From assembly GCA_021816565.1 (NCBI GenBank), contig JAKAXN010000056.1:1-18440 (forward strand): DNA of 18,440 bases. Reading direction: 5' to 3'. The notes beneath the pieces are model-generated. The model did not search any database and was not told where the DNA came from. It worked only from the letters and a program-made list of their open reading frames with translations. The position numbers and the translations under genes are program-made. Source of the stretch: Actinomycetes bacterium (GTDB lineage: Bacteria > Actinomycetota > Acidimicrobiia > Acidimicrobiales > Palsa-688). Below, one piece after another: positions 6,899 through 14,089 of this stretch (its first letter is position 1; each line of letters opens with the position of its first letter).

Positions 6899-7594
6899 AT
6901 GATTTCACCCCGAGATCGAGGTGCCGACCGGGTTTGCCGGCGCCCTGCGGAACCGGCCTGGACGACCACGCGTGGCGCCGGTCCCGGCCGCTGGGTCGGG
7001 CGGGTCGTCCCGGGACTGGCCCTCGTGGTGTCGGGTCTCGGAGGCCTGGCTCTGGCCCTACCCGCCGCGTCGGCGGCCGCCGACACCTACGGGCCGCAGG
7101 CCCAGTGTGTCATGAGCGTCAGCCCGACGTCGGTGTACCCGGGCCAGCCGTTCCAGGTGACGGTCACCGTCGGACCGGGCTCGTTGCCGACCGCTACGAC
7201 AGCCGCGGTCATGGTGGGCGGTTCATCCGTGCCGCTCGGCACGATCACGGTGCCGACGACCGGTACCTCGAGCGCCACCCTCACCGCCCCCACCTCGCTG
7301 ACCCCCGGGCTGCACACCATCTCGGTCAACGGATGCGGCGCGGTTCTGGCCGATGGCCTCATCGTGCAGCCCTCCACCGCTCCGGCGTCGAGCACGGTGA
7401 CACCGACAGCCGCCACTCCAGCAGCCGCTGCAGTGGTCCCCGTAGCGGGGGCCGCAGCCCCGGTCACGGCGGCATCCTCGGGCCTGGCCTTCACCGGGGC
7501 CGACGTGGTGACCACCGTGGCGGCCGGGGCCGGGGCCATCGGGCTGGGCGGGGCCTTCGTCCTGGTGGGCCGGAAACGGCGCAGCCGGGGCTGA
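6899..7594 (+). CDS. Secreted Ig-like protein with an LAFTG sortase signal
   Basis: A 231-residue protein from ATG 6899, 8 nt after the ribosome-binding site GGAAGGGA (6883-6890). A basic N-terminus precedes a hydrophobic signal sequence (about 33-60) ending in A-A-S-A-A-A. The mature part begins with a compact beta-rich domain of about 85 residues with the look of an Ig-like/invasin-type fold (Y-P-G-Q-P-F-Q-V-T-V-T-V) and two cysteines that could form a disulfide. A Thr/Ala/Pro linker then leads to LAFTG (196-200, at 7484-7498), a hydrophobic helix and the basic end RKRRSRG. This is a textbook wall-sorting signal of the LAxTG type used by class E sortases of actinobacteria. No sortase gene is in the window. 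It precedes the DUF4012 gene by 22 nt, so the two are probably co-transcribed and both act in the envelope. Confidence 0.8.
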   Translation: MISPRDRGADRVCRRPAEPAWTTTRGAGPGRWVGRVVPGLALVVSGLGGLALALPAASAAADTYGPQAQCVMSVSPTSVYPGQPFQVTVTVGPGSLPTATTAAVMVGGSSVPLGTITVPTTGTSSATLTAPTSLTPGLHTISVNGCGAVLADGLIVQPSTAPASSTVTPTAATPAAAAVVPVAGAAAPVTAASSGLAFTGADVVTTVAAGAGAIGLGGAFVLVGRKRRSRG

Positions 7595-7616
7595 TCGGCC
7601 CCAACCGGCACGGCAC

Positions 7617-10019
7617 GTGACACTCATCGGACCGCCGCCCGGGCCTACGGCCGGGCCGGATGAGGCCCCTGCCCGGCCGGTGCCGGCCGGGGCGGCCCCG
7701 GCTCCGGCCGGCCGGGCGGCCGGCCTCACGGCTGGAGCAGCCCCCGCCCGGTTGGGTTTGGCCGTGGCCGTGGCCGGGATGGCCGTGGTGTCGGGAGCGG
7801 CGGGAGCGCTGGCCGGCGCCCACCCCACGGGTACCTCCACGGTGGACCCCCTCCTTTCCGGCTTGCTGGCCGCGCTGGTGACCGCCGCGGGTGCCGCGGC
7901 GGGTCGGGCCGCACTCCTGGCCGCAGGCGTCGTAGCCGTGGCTCTGAGCCGGCGTTGGATGTGGCTGCCTTCGGGGGCCGGCCTGCTTCTCGCCTTCTTT
8001 CACACCATCCCCGAGCGTCGCCGACCGCTGGTCGGCTCGCTGACCGCCGCGCTCGCGGCCCAGGCCATGCTCCGATGGCCGGCGCAGGCCTTCCTCGGAC
8101 TGCCGTCGCTGGTCGCCGGGGTCGTGTCGGTGGTGGTGGTGGCCTCGGCCTGCCGCAGGCTCCCGAGGCGCCCCCGCAGATGGCTGCTGGGCATCTCATC
8201 CGGTCTGGCCGTGCTGGCCGTGGCGGTCACGGCCGCAGTGGCCGTCTCGCTCCTGCAGGCCCGGGCCCAGCTCGACGGTGGGGTGTCGGCCGCCAGGTCC
8301 GCCCTGCGGGACATGGGTTCGGACCGGATGTCCGCGGCGGTGAGGGATCTGTCGTCGGCGTCGACCGACCTGGCCGGGGCCGACCGGCGGGTGTCCGCAT
8401 GGTGGCTCCGGGCCGGCCGCGTGATCCCGCTGGTGGCCCAGCAGCAGCGGGCCGTCGCCGAGGTCAGCCGGGCCGGCCACGGACTGACGGCATCGGCCGC
8501 GGCGGCGGCCCGATCCCTGCAGGGGCGCCGGTTCGAAGCCGGGAGGGGAATGTTCGACCTGGCCGCCATCCGGGCCGTGGCCGCTCCGGTCCAGGGCGTT
8601 GCAGCGGCGCTGGACCGGACCGGAGCGACCCTCGAGGCGGTGCGCAGCCCGTGGTTGGTCGCCCCCATCCAGCGGCGTCTCGACGTGCTGGGCCGGCAAC
8701 TGCAGCGCTACAGCGCAACGGCGGGCATGGCCGCCTCGGCGCTCCGCCAGGCCCCGGTCCTGCTCGGCGGGTCCGGGGTCCAGCGCTACCTGGTGGTCTT
8801 CACGAATCCGGCTGAGGACCGGGGACTCGGGGGGTTCATCGCCGCCTACGCGGTGGTGGCCGCGGACCAGGGCCGGCTGACCATGATCCGGCAGGGCCGG
8901 GCCCCTCTGCTGCAACCCCCCCCGGGGAGCGGGGCATCCCTCCGGGGCGAGGTGCAGTACCTCGACCGCTACAGCGCCTTCGACCCGCAGGGTCACTTCC
9001 AGGACCTCACCTACTCGCCCGACTTCCCGACCGTCGACCAGGTGATCTCGCAGTTGTACCCGCAGATGCAGGGCGGTGCCGGCCTGGACGGGGTGCTGAT
9101 GCTCGATCCGTACGCGCTCCAGGCGATTCTCCGCTTCACCGGACCTGTCGCGGTCCCCGGCCTGCCGCAGCCGCTGACCGCCACCGACGCGGCGGACGTG
9201 CTCCTGCGCCAGCAGTACCTGATGGGCGCCTCGTCCTCCGACGCCTCCCGCCACGACGTCCTCCAGGAGGCCTTGGCGGCGGGCTTCAACACTTTCATGA
9301 GGTCCCGCTTCCCGTCCCCGCGCGCCCTGCTGTCGGCCCTGGAGCCGATGGCCGAGCAGGGCCGCCTGTCGTTCTGGACCGCGGACCGCGCCGTCCAGCC
9401 TCTGCTGAGACGGGCCGGACTCGCTGGGGCCTTCCCCCGGCCGGGACCGTCGAGCGACGTGCTGGCCGTGACGCTGTCCAACTACGACAACAACAAGATC
9501 GATGCCTACCTCCACGAGTCGGTACGCGACGATGTGGTCTATGACCCGGCCACCGGGGCCGTGCGGTCACGTCTCACCGTCGACCTGCGCAACGACGCCG
9601 ACGCCGCCGGCCTGCCCGCCTATGTAGTCGGGAGCTTCCCCGGGAGTGGCCTGGCCTCGGGTGTCGACAAGGAGTGGTTGACCCTGTACACACCGCTCGG
9701 CGTCACCTCGGCGAGCTTCGGGGGCCGACCGTTCCATCTGAGCGGTCCGCTGCCGGAGCTCGGGGTCATGGCCTACTCCGGATACGTCGAGATCCCGCCG
9801 GGAGGCACCGGCCGACTGGTGGTATCGCTCGCCGGTCGGCTCCCGGCCGGCCCCCGCTACAGCATGTCGGTGCGTTTGCAGCCGCTGGCCAACCCTGTCA
9901 GCGCGGAGGTGTCACTTCGGCCGACGAGCGGATGGACGGCCCCCCGGTCGTGGACCCTCGGCCCGGATGCCGTCCAGAGCCGGACCTGGAAGCTGCCCGC
10001 GACGACCCGGACCCGTTAG
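7617..10019 (+). CDS. DUF4012-domain membrane-anchored envelope protein
   Basis: An 800-residue protein from GTG 7617. The N-terminal 210 residues hold several hydrophobic segments; the last (about 190-213) is followed by a long helical region (about 215-375) that should lie outside the membrane. The DUF4012 core starts near residue 380 with L-L-G-G-S-G-V-Q-R-Y-L-V-V-F-T-N-P-A-E and a G-G-F-I-A-A-Y motif, and includes V-L-M-L-D-P-Y-A-L and F-T-G-P-V. A beta-rich C-terminal region follows. Proteins of this family are found in actinobacteria and other groups, often near surface-polysaccharide or envelope genes; their biochemical role is not established. The gene follows the LAFTG protein closely. 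Its last 122 nt overlap the convergent membrane-protein gene. A run of eight C at 8916-8923 lies within the coding frame, which stays open. Confidence 0.87.
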   Translation: MTLIGPPPGPTAGPDEAPARPVPAGAAPAPAGRAAGLTAGAAPARLGLAVAVAGMAVVSGAAGALAGAHPTGTSTVDPLLSGLLAALVTAAGAAAGRAALLAAGVVAVALSRRWMWLPSGAGLLLAFFHTIPERRRPLVGSLTAALAAQAMLRWPAQAFLGLPSLVAGVVSVVVVASACRRLPRRPRRWLLGISSGLAVLAVAVTAAVAVSLLQARAQLDGGVSAARSALRDMGSDRMSAAVRDLSSASTDLAGADRRVSAWWLRAGRVIPLVAQQQRAVAEVSRAGHGLTASAAAAARSLQGRRFEAGRGMFDLAAIRAVAAPVQGVAAALDRTGATLEAVRSPWLVAPIQRRLDVLGRQLQRYSATAGMAASALRQAPVLLGGSGVQRYLVVFTNPAEDRGLGGFIAAYAVVAADQGRLTMIRQGRAPLLQPPPGSGASLRGEVQYLDRYSAFDPQGHFQDLTYSPDFPTVDQVISQLYPQMQGGAGLDGVLMLDPYALQAILRFTGPVAVPGLPQPLTATDAADVLLRQQYLMGASSSDASRHDVLQEALAAGFNTFMRSRFPSPRALLSALEPMAEQGRLSFWTADRAVQPLLRRAGLAGAFPRPGPSSDVLAVTLSNYDNNKIDAYLHESVRDDVVYDPATGAVRSRLTVDLRNDADAAGLPAYVVGSFPGSGLASGVDKEWLTLYTPLGVTSASFGGRPFHLSGPLPELGVMAYSGYVEIPPGGTGRLVVSLAGRLPAGPRYSMSVRLQPLANPVSAEVSLRPTSGWTAPRSWTLGPDAVQSRTWKLPATTRTR

Positions 10020-10923
10020 GGGAGCGGGGCCGCCGCTCGCCGGCGGGCTCGCTGGAGTGCGGCCCGCCGGCGACCCTGGCCAGTTTCGTGCTCATCTTGA
10101 TCGCCCTGACCGATCCCGATGCCCCGGCCTGCATCCCGAATCCGATGACCAGCAGGATGACCGCAGGAACCACCAGCGGTTGCACCCCGAGCAGGGCGAT
10201 GCCCAGGCGGCCGAGCATGTAAGGAGGGGTGCAGACGAGCGTCCCGAGGATCCCGGCTATGACAGCAGCGATCACCCGGTCCCTCCGGCTGTAGCTCCGC
10301 TCGGACGCGCCCAGCCCGAGTATCCGCGACGGGATGGCGACGTAGCTGAACATCACCACCCCGATCATCGACCCGGTGGCCAGGACGAACCACCCCTTAC
10401 CCCAGCGGCCACTGACCAGCGTGGCCACCCCCAGCCCGATCCCCTCCAGCAGCCCCCAGCCGAGAAGAGGGACAGCCGAGGAACGGGCCTGCGCTGCCGC
10501 GGGGCGGACGAGAGGCGGCCCCGGTGCAGCCAGGGCGAAGGCGAACACGCCGTTCAGGAAGAACGCCGCCATGGTCACCAGTGCGACGAGGCCCACCGAT
10601 GCGATCAGCGCCGCCCCCTCCAGCGTCCGCGCCCCCCGGCCCCCGAACATGTGGACTCTGAGGTCGAGCATGGCCAACCACACCCACATGGCGGGCAGGG
10701 CCTCCACGATGCCGAGCCGCCAGTTGAGGACGAGCAGCTTCACCCCGTCGAAGAGCATGGCGAACGCCCCGACGAGAAACGCCAGGGGTGCGTACGCCGG
10801 TCGGAGGCGGCTGAGGGCCACCACCGCCTCCTCCACCTTCTCCGCATCACCGGAACGGATCGCCCCGATGAACGCGGCGAACTTCTCCTTCCTGCCGGCG
10901 CGTGCAGGTTGCGGCGGTGTCAC
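9898..10923 (-). CDS. Polytopic membrane protein of unknown function
   Basis: A 341-residue protein from GTG 10923, whose start overlaps the stop of the 79-aa gene by 4 nt (GTGA), implying coupled translation. A soluble N-terminus of about 42 residues (K-E-K-F-A-A-F-I-G-A-I-R-S-G-D-A-E) is followed by about seven hydrophobic segments between residues 43 and 290, one containing T-P-P-Y-M-L-G. I do not recognise the family. The last about 55 residues are low-complexity and Ser/Gly/Arg-rich. The final 122 nt lie on top of the convergent DUF4012 coding end, so this tail may be a by-product of a missing stop codon. It forms a two-gene unit with the 79-aa protein, divergent from the first LuxR gene. 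A transport or sensing role at the membrane is possible but unsupported. Confidence 0.72.
   Translation of the reverse strand: MTPPQPARAGRKEKFAAFIGAIRSGDAEKVEEAVVALSRLRPAYAPLAFLVGAFAMLFDGVKLLVLNWRLGIVEALPAMWVWLAMLDLRVHMFGGRGARTLEGAALIASVGLVALVTMAAFFLNGVFAFALAAPGPPLVRPAAAQARSSAVPLLGWGLLEGIGLGVATLVSGRWGKGWFVLATGSMIGVVMFSYVAIPSRILGLGASERSYSRRDRVIAAVIAGILGTLVCTPPYMLGRLGIALLGVQPLVVPAVILLVIGFGMQAGASGSVRAIKMSTKLARVAGGPHSSEPAGERRPRSPNGSGSSRAASRSGSGRHPGRGSTTGGPSIRSSAEVTPPR
10037..10073 (+). terminator. Strong hairpin after the DUF4012 gene, inside the convergent gene's coding tail
   Basis: TCGCCGGCGGGC (10037-10048) pairs perfectly with GCCCGCCGGCGA (10062-10073), a 12-bp stem with a 13-nt loop, starting 18 nt after the DUF4012 stop. 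There is no T-run. It probably ends the rightward transcript, yet it also lies within the coding tail of the leftward membrane-protein gene. Confidence 0.55.
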
Positions 10924-11159
10924 CGCCGCTCCGGCAGGCGCTGCACCGAGCACAGTTCGAGGCCCAGATCGCCGAGCTCCCTGAGCACCCCGTACAGGGC
11001 TGCCTGATCGACGAACCACCCCGACAGGTGGGTCGCGTCGGCACCGGATCTGAGCAGGTCGAGGCCGTCCAGCGCCTGGATCACAGCACCGCCGAGGCGG
11101 CCCCTGACGACGATCTCGTAGCGTGATCCCGGCAGGCGGCCACCAGTGGGATTCACCAT
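10920..11159 (-). CDS. 79-residue alpha/beta protein of an actinobacterial hypothetical family
   Basis: A small soluble protein from ATG 11159. The pattern is a strand (Y-E-I-V-V-R-G-R-L-G), a helix (A-V-I-Q-A-L-D-G-L), a strand (T-H-L-S-G-W-F-V) and then D-Q-A-A-L-Y-G-V-L-R-E-L-G-D-L-G-L-E-L-C-S-V. This alternating layout recalls short stand-alone ACT-like or dimerising regulatory modules, and similar small proteins are familiar to me from actinobacterial genomes as hypotheticals; no function is established. The start is fixed by the motif CGGCAGTCTGG, which lies exactly 4 nt upstream, just as before the divergent LuxR gene. There is no Shine-Dalgarno, so a leaderless mRNA is likely. The gene is coupled by a 4-nt overlap to the membrane protein downstream, suggesting that they work together. 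Confidence 0.8.
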   Translation of the reverse strand: MVNPTGGRLPGSRYEIVVRGRLGGAVIQALDGLDLLRSGADATHLSGWFVDQAALYGVLRELGDLGLELCSVQRLPERR

Positions 11160-11163
11160 GACG

Positions 11164-11199
11164 CCAGACTGCCGCTTCGCTCGAGCGCAAACGTCACCC
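11164..11199 (-). promoter_or_regulatory. Bipartite promoter-like element of the 79-aa/membrane-protein unit
   Basis: On the minus strand GGGTGACG (11199-11192), 17 nt, CGGCAGTCTGG (11174-11164), then 4 nt to ATG 11159. The same boxes with the same two spacings precede the divergent LuxR gene. CAGTCT falls at -12 to -7 relative to the start codon, the place of a -10 box for a leaderless mRNA. A regulator operator is the alternative. Confidence 0.6.
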
Positions 11200-11281
11200 T
11201 TCGCTGGGTAAGGACCATCGACCATGGCGGGACCGGGCCCAAGCGCCCTGGCACCGGCCTGGCCCGGCCCTCACACTCATG

Positions 11282-11317
11282 GGGTGACGATGACCTCAGC
11301 ATCGGCCGGCAGTCTGG
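11282..11317 (+). promoter_or_regulatory. Bipartite promoter-like element of the first LuxR regulator
   Basis: GGGTGACG (11282-11289), 17 nt, CGGCAGTCTGG (11307-11317), then 4 nt to GTG 11322. It is the mirror copy of the element at 11164-11199; the 17-nt spacers differ in sequence, so only the two boxes and the spacings are conserved. This supports GTG 11322 as the true start and suggests shared control of both directions. Confidence 0.6.
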
Positions 11318-11321
11318 GACC

Positions 11322-14018
11322 GTGAGTCGGGACCCGTCCGGCGCGCCAGAGGAGGCATCCCCCGCCGCACCGTCGGGGATGCACCCCCGAGTCCTGGGCC
11401 CGCTATGGGCCGGCCGGTTCGAGCCGCCCGCCACGCCGGCGACCGCCGTGTTCCGGAGGCGGCTGCTGTTCCTCCTCGAACTTGCCGTCCAGCAGAAGCT
11501 GACGACGGTGGTGGCGCCGACCGGATACGGCAAGACGGTGCTTCTGAGCCAGTGGGCCCGGTCGCATCAGGGTCACCGGGTCAGATGGATCACCCTCTCG
11601 CAGCAGCACAACGACCGCCGGGTCCTCATGGGTGCCGTCAGCGATGCCCTCGGCGTGCCGGCCGAGGTCGGGGCCGCCCGGTTTCACGGCGGCCCCTTCT
11701 CACATCATCCGACTCACGTGCGCGTCGTGGACCTGGCACTCCTGGAACGGCTCGAAAGACTCCCTCCCACCGCCCTGGTGATCGACGACTACCAGCAGCT
11801 GACCGATCCGGTCGCTCTCGACGAGCTGGCCACGTTGATAGAGCACGCTCCCAGGGTCCTGAGATTCGTAATCGCCAGCCAGGTGGATCCCCCTCCCCGC
11901 TACTACCACCCCAGCCTGTCCGAAGAGCTGGTCGAGATCCGCCAGAGCCACCTGGCCTTCACCTCGGAGGAGGCCGCCGACCTGGTCGCCACGCTGGCTG
12001 GCGTGCGCCTCACGGACGACCGGATCGGCCGCCTGGTCAGGGGCACGGAAGGATGGGGGGTGGCCCTGCATCTGGCGGCCCTGTCGCTTCGCGGAGGAGC
12101 TGACGCCGACGAGCTCGTGGCGACCTTCGGCGGCCACGACCGCAGCGTTGCGGGCTACCTGACGGAGCACGTGTTGTCCCACCTGCCCGACGCCACGCTG
12201 GAATTCCTGCTCCGGACCTCGGTGGTGGAGCGGATGACCGGATCCCTCTGCGACGCCCTCACCGGCCGCGCCGCCAGCCAGGCGGTCCTCGATGATCTGC
12301 TCCGCAGATCCCTCCTCGTCAGCGTCGAGGAGCCCGGGTCCGGCTGGTACCGCTACCACCAGCTCTTCCGGACCGTCCTGCGCGGTCGTCTGAGGGAGGT
12401 GGACCGGTCCCTGGAGCCGGAACTGCTGCGGAGGGCGGCCGGCTGGCACATCGGCCGGGGCGAGCTCGACACGGGGCTGCGGTATCTGGCGCAGGCGGGA
12501 GCCTGGGGAGACTTCCTCGCCACGGTCGCCGACTTCTCGGCCGACATGCTGGACCCCGACCGGGCCCGCTCGATGGCCGCCCTCCTGGCTGGATCACCCA
12601 CCCGGCTGCGGGTGGAGGACCCCTCGGTCCGCCTGGTGGAGGCCGCCGGATGGGCCATCGGAGGCCGGAGCTCGGCGGCCGGGCGGGTCCTCACGGCTAT
12701 GGAGGAGGACGGCCCGCCCCCCTGGCCCCATCTGGTCATGGGGAAGCTGATCCGTGCCTATGCCGCCCTGCGGGCCGGACGGGTACGGGATGCCGTGGAG
12801 GGCTCGGAGGAGGTCCTGCAGTGGACCCGGGACCGGGACCTCGGAGAGGAGCCGGCCGGCGGGTTCCCCGACGTGCTCGGACTGGCCCTTGGGCGGGAGG
12901 AGGTGGCCAGCGCAGCGGCGACCGTGAGCGGGGCCGGGCTCGTGTACGAGGGGAGGCTGGAGCCGGCCAGGGAGGCTCTGGAGCACGGATCGACCGCGGC
13001 CCACCCGATGTGGCGGGCCGCGGCCCTCGGATGGATGGCGCTCGCCGATGCCTGGTCGGGACGCCTGACGGTCGCCGAACGCACCGGGCGGCGGGCTGTC
13101 CTCCTGGCCCGGCGCGCCGGGAGCGAGCTGATGGCACCGGCCGCCTGCATAGCGCTGGCGAGGGTGGCGAGAGAGCGCGGCGACCTGGAGCAGGCCCGCT
13201 CGTGGTTGCACGACGCCGGTCTGGCCGAGTCCGCCGGCACCGACCGGGTGGCGTCGGCTCTGGTGGTGATCGAGCAGGCGCTCCTGGCCGCGGCGGAGGG
13301 CCGCCCTGCCGCGGGGTTGACGGCGCTCGAGGCCCACCGGTCCCGATCGCGCCGCTACCGTCTGCTGCCCGAGGAGATCGAGGCCCGCTGGTGTTCAGCC
13401 GAAGCCCGGTTGCTCCTCGCCTCCGGGGAGACCGCTGCTGCGACCCACTCACTGCAGTCGTCCCCCCGGCGGACCTCCGATGTGTTGTCGGTCGAGATCC
13501 AGATGGCCGTCGAGCGGCTGGATCTGGGGCGGGCCGGGGCGCTGATCGGCCAGTGGCCGGATGACCCCGGCCCGAGAGCCGGCATCGAACGGGGCCTCTG
13601 GCTGGCCGTGGTGGACCACCTGTCGGGGCGTGCGGACCTGGCCCGCACCCGCCTGGCCGAGGCCATAGCAGCCTGCTCGGCGGAAGGGTGGCTGGAGGGC
13701 CTCCGGCCGGCTCCGGTCGTGAGCGCCGCTCGCGTCCTCTACCGGGAGTCGCCGACCCCGTTCCTGAGGGAGGTGTGCGAGAGTCCGGTGACCACCTCCC
13801 CTGGCCGCACGGTCAAAGGTCTGGTCGAACAGCTCACCGACCGGGAGTACATGGTCCTGCCGCTGCTCCCGACCCGGATGACCAACCTGGAGATAGCCGA
13901 GACTCTCGGCGTTTCCCTCAATACCGTTAAGACCCACCTCAAGCACATCTACCGGAAGCTGGGGGTGACGGAGCGCAGCGACGCCATTGCCGTGGCCGAG
14001 GAACTGCACCTGTGGTGA
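11322..14018 (+). CDS. Large MalT/LAL-type LuxR transcription regulator, first of two
   Basis: An 898-residue regulator from GTG 11322. The STAND-type NTPase core has Walker A A-P-T-G-Y-G-K-T (65-72, K71) and Walker B L-V-I-D-D-Y-Q-Q-L with D155-D156. The usual sensor motif I-A-S-R-x-D-P-P reads I-A-S-Q-V-D-P-P here, so the Arg is Gln. The middle (about 350-800) is a helical, TPR-like region of Ala/Leu/Arg-rich repeats. A LuxR-type helix-turn-helix ends the protein (about 837-898), with L-T-D-R-E, N-L-E-I-A-E-T-L-G-V-S-L-N-T-V-K-T-H and I-Y-R-K-L-G-V. In the family, ATP and an inducer drive oligomerisation and DNA binding at target promoters; the inducer here is unknown. An ATG at 11379 is an alternative start, but the upstream motif favours 11322. 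It is divergent from the 79-aa gene and tandem with a paralogue. Confidence 0.93.
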   Translation: MSRDPSGAPEEASPAAPSGMHPRVLGPLWAGRFEPPATPATAVFRRRLLFLLELAVQQKLTTVVAPTGYGKTVLLSQWARSHQGHRVRWITLSQQHNDRRVLMGAVSDALGVPAEVGAARFHGGPFSHHPTHVRVVDLALLERLERLPPTALVIDDYQQLTDPVALDELATLIEHAPRVLRFVIASQVDPPPRYYHPSLSEELVEIRQSHLAFTSEEAADLVATLAGVRLTDDRIGRLVRGTEGWGVALHLAALSLRGGADADELVATFGGHDRSVAGYLTEHVLSHLPDATLEFLLRTSVVERMTGSLCDALTGRAASQAVLDDLLRRSLLVSVEEPGSGWYRYHQLFRTVLRGRLREVDRSLEPELLRRAAGWHIGRGELDTGLRYLAQAGAWGDFLATVADFSADMLDPDRARSMAALLAGSPTRLRVEDPSVRLVEAAGWAIGGRSSAAGRVLTAMEEDGPPPWPHLVMGKLIRAYAALRAGRVRDAVEGSEEVLQWTRDRDLGEEPAGGFPDVLGLALGREEVASAAATVSGAGLVYEGRLEPAREALEHGSTAAHPMWRAAALGWMALADAWSGRLTVAERTGRRAVLLARRAGSELMAPAACIALARVARERGDLEQARSWLHDAGLAESAGTDRVASALVVIEQALLAAAEGRPAAGLTALEAHRSRSRRYRLLPEEIEARWCSAEARLLLASGETAAATHSLQSSPRRTSDVLSVEIQMAVERLDLGRAGALIGQWPDDPGPRAGIERGLWLAVVDHLSGRADLARTRLAEAIAACSAEGWLEGLRPAPVVSAARVLYRESPTPFLREVCESPVTTSPGRTVKGLVEQLTDREYMVLPLLPTRMTNLEIAETLGVSLNTVKTHLKHIYRKLGVTERSDAIAVAEELHLW

Positions 14019-14048
14019 CAGCAGGCGGGTACCGGCGCTGACCATTGG
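14013..14048 (+). promoter_or_regulatory. Weak match to the bipartite element, before the second LuxR gene
   Basis: TGGTGACA (14013-14020) overlaps the stop codon of the first regulator. After 17 nt comes CTGACCATTGG (14038-14048), which shares the terminal TGG with the 11321-region box, and ACCATT sits at the -10 place with the same 20-nt spacing from GTGACA. Transcription would begin near 14053, leaving a leader with the GGGAG site at 14074. Confidence 0.3.
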
Positions 14049-14089
14049 CCCTGTGGGGCGGGGGTGGCCGATCGGGAGACTTGACTGCT

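Noticed and set aside
8916..8923. Run of eight C in the DUF4012 gene as a phase-variation tract
   Set aside because: The frame is intact on both sides and the run encodes part of a normal Pro/Gly segment. In DNA this G/C-rich a run of eight is not enough to claim slippage.
10920..11225. Longer form of the 79-aa protein starting at ATG 11225
   Set aside because: The extra 22 residues are unlike the compact domain and would place the conserved promoter-like boxes inside the coding region.
11164..11317. The 11-bp inverted copies could be terminal repeats of a small mobile element of about 154 bp
   Set aside because: There is no target-site duplication, the repeats stop exactly 4 nt before two real start codons, and a second pair of boxes keeps the same spacing, which fits promoters or operators better.
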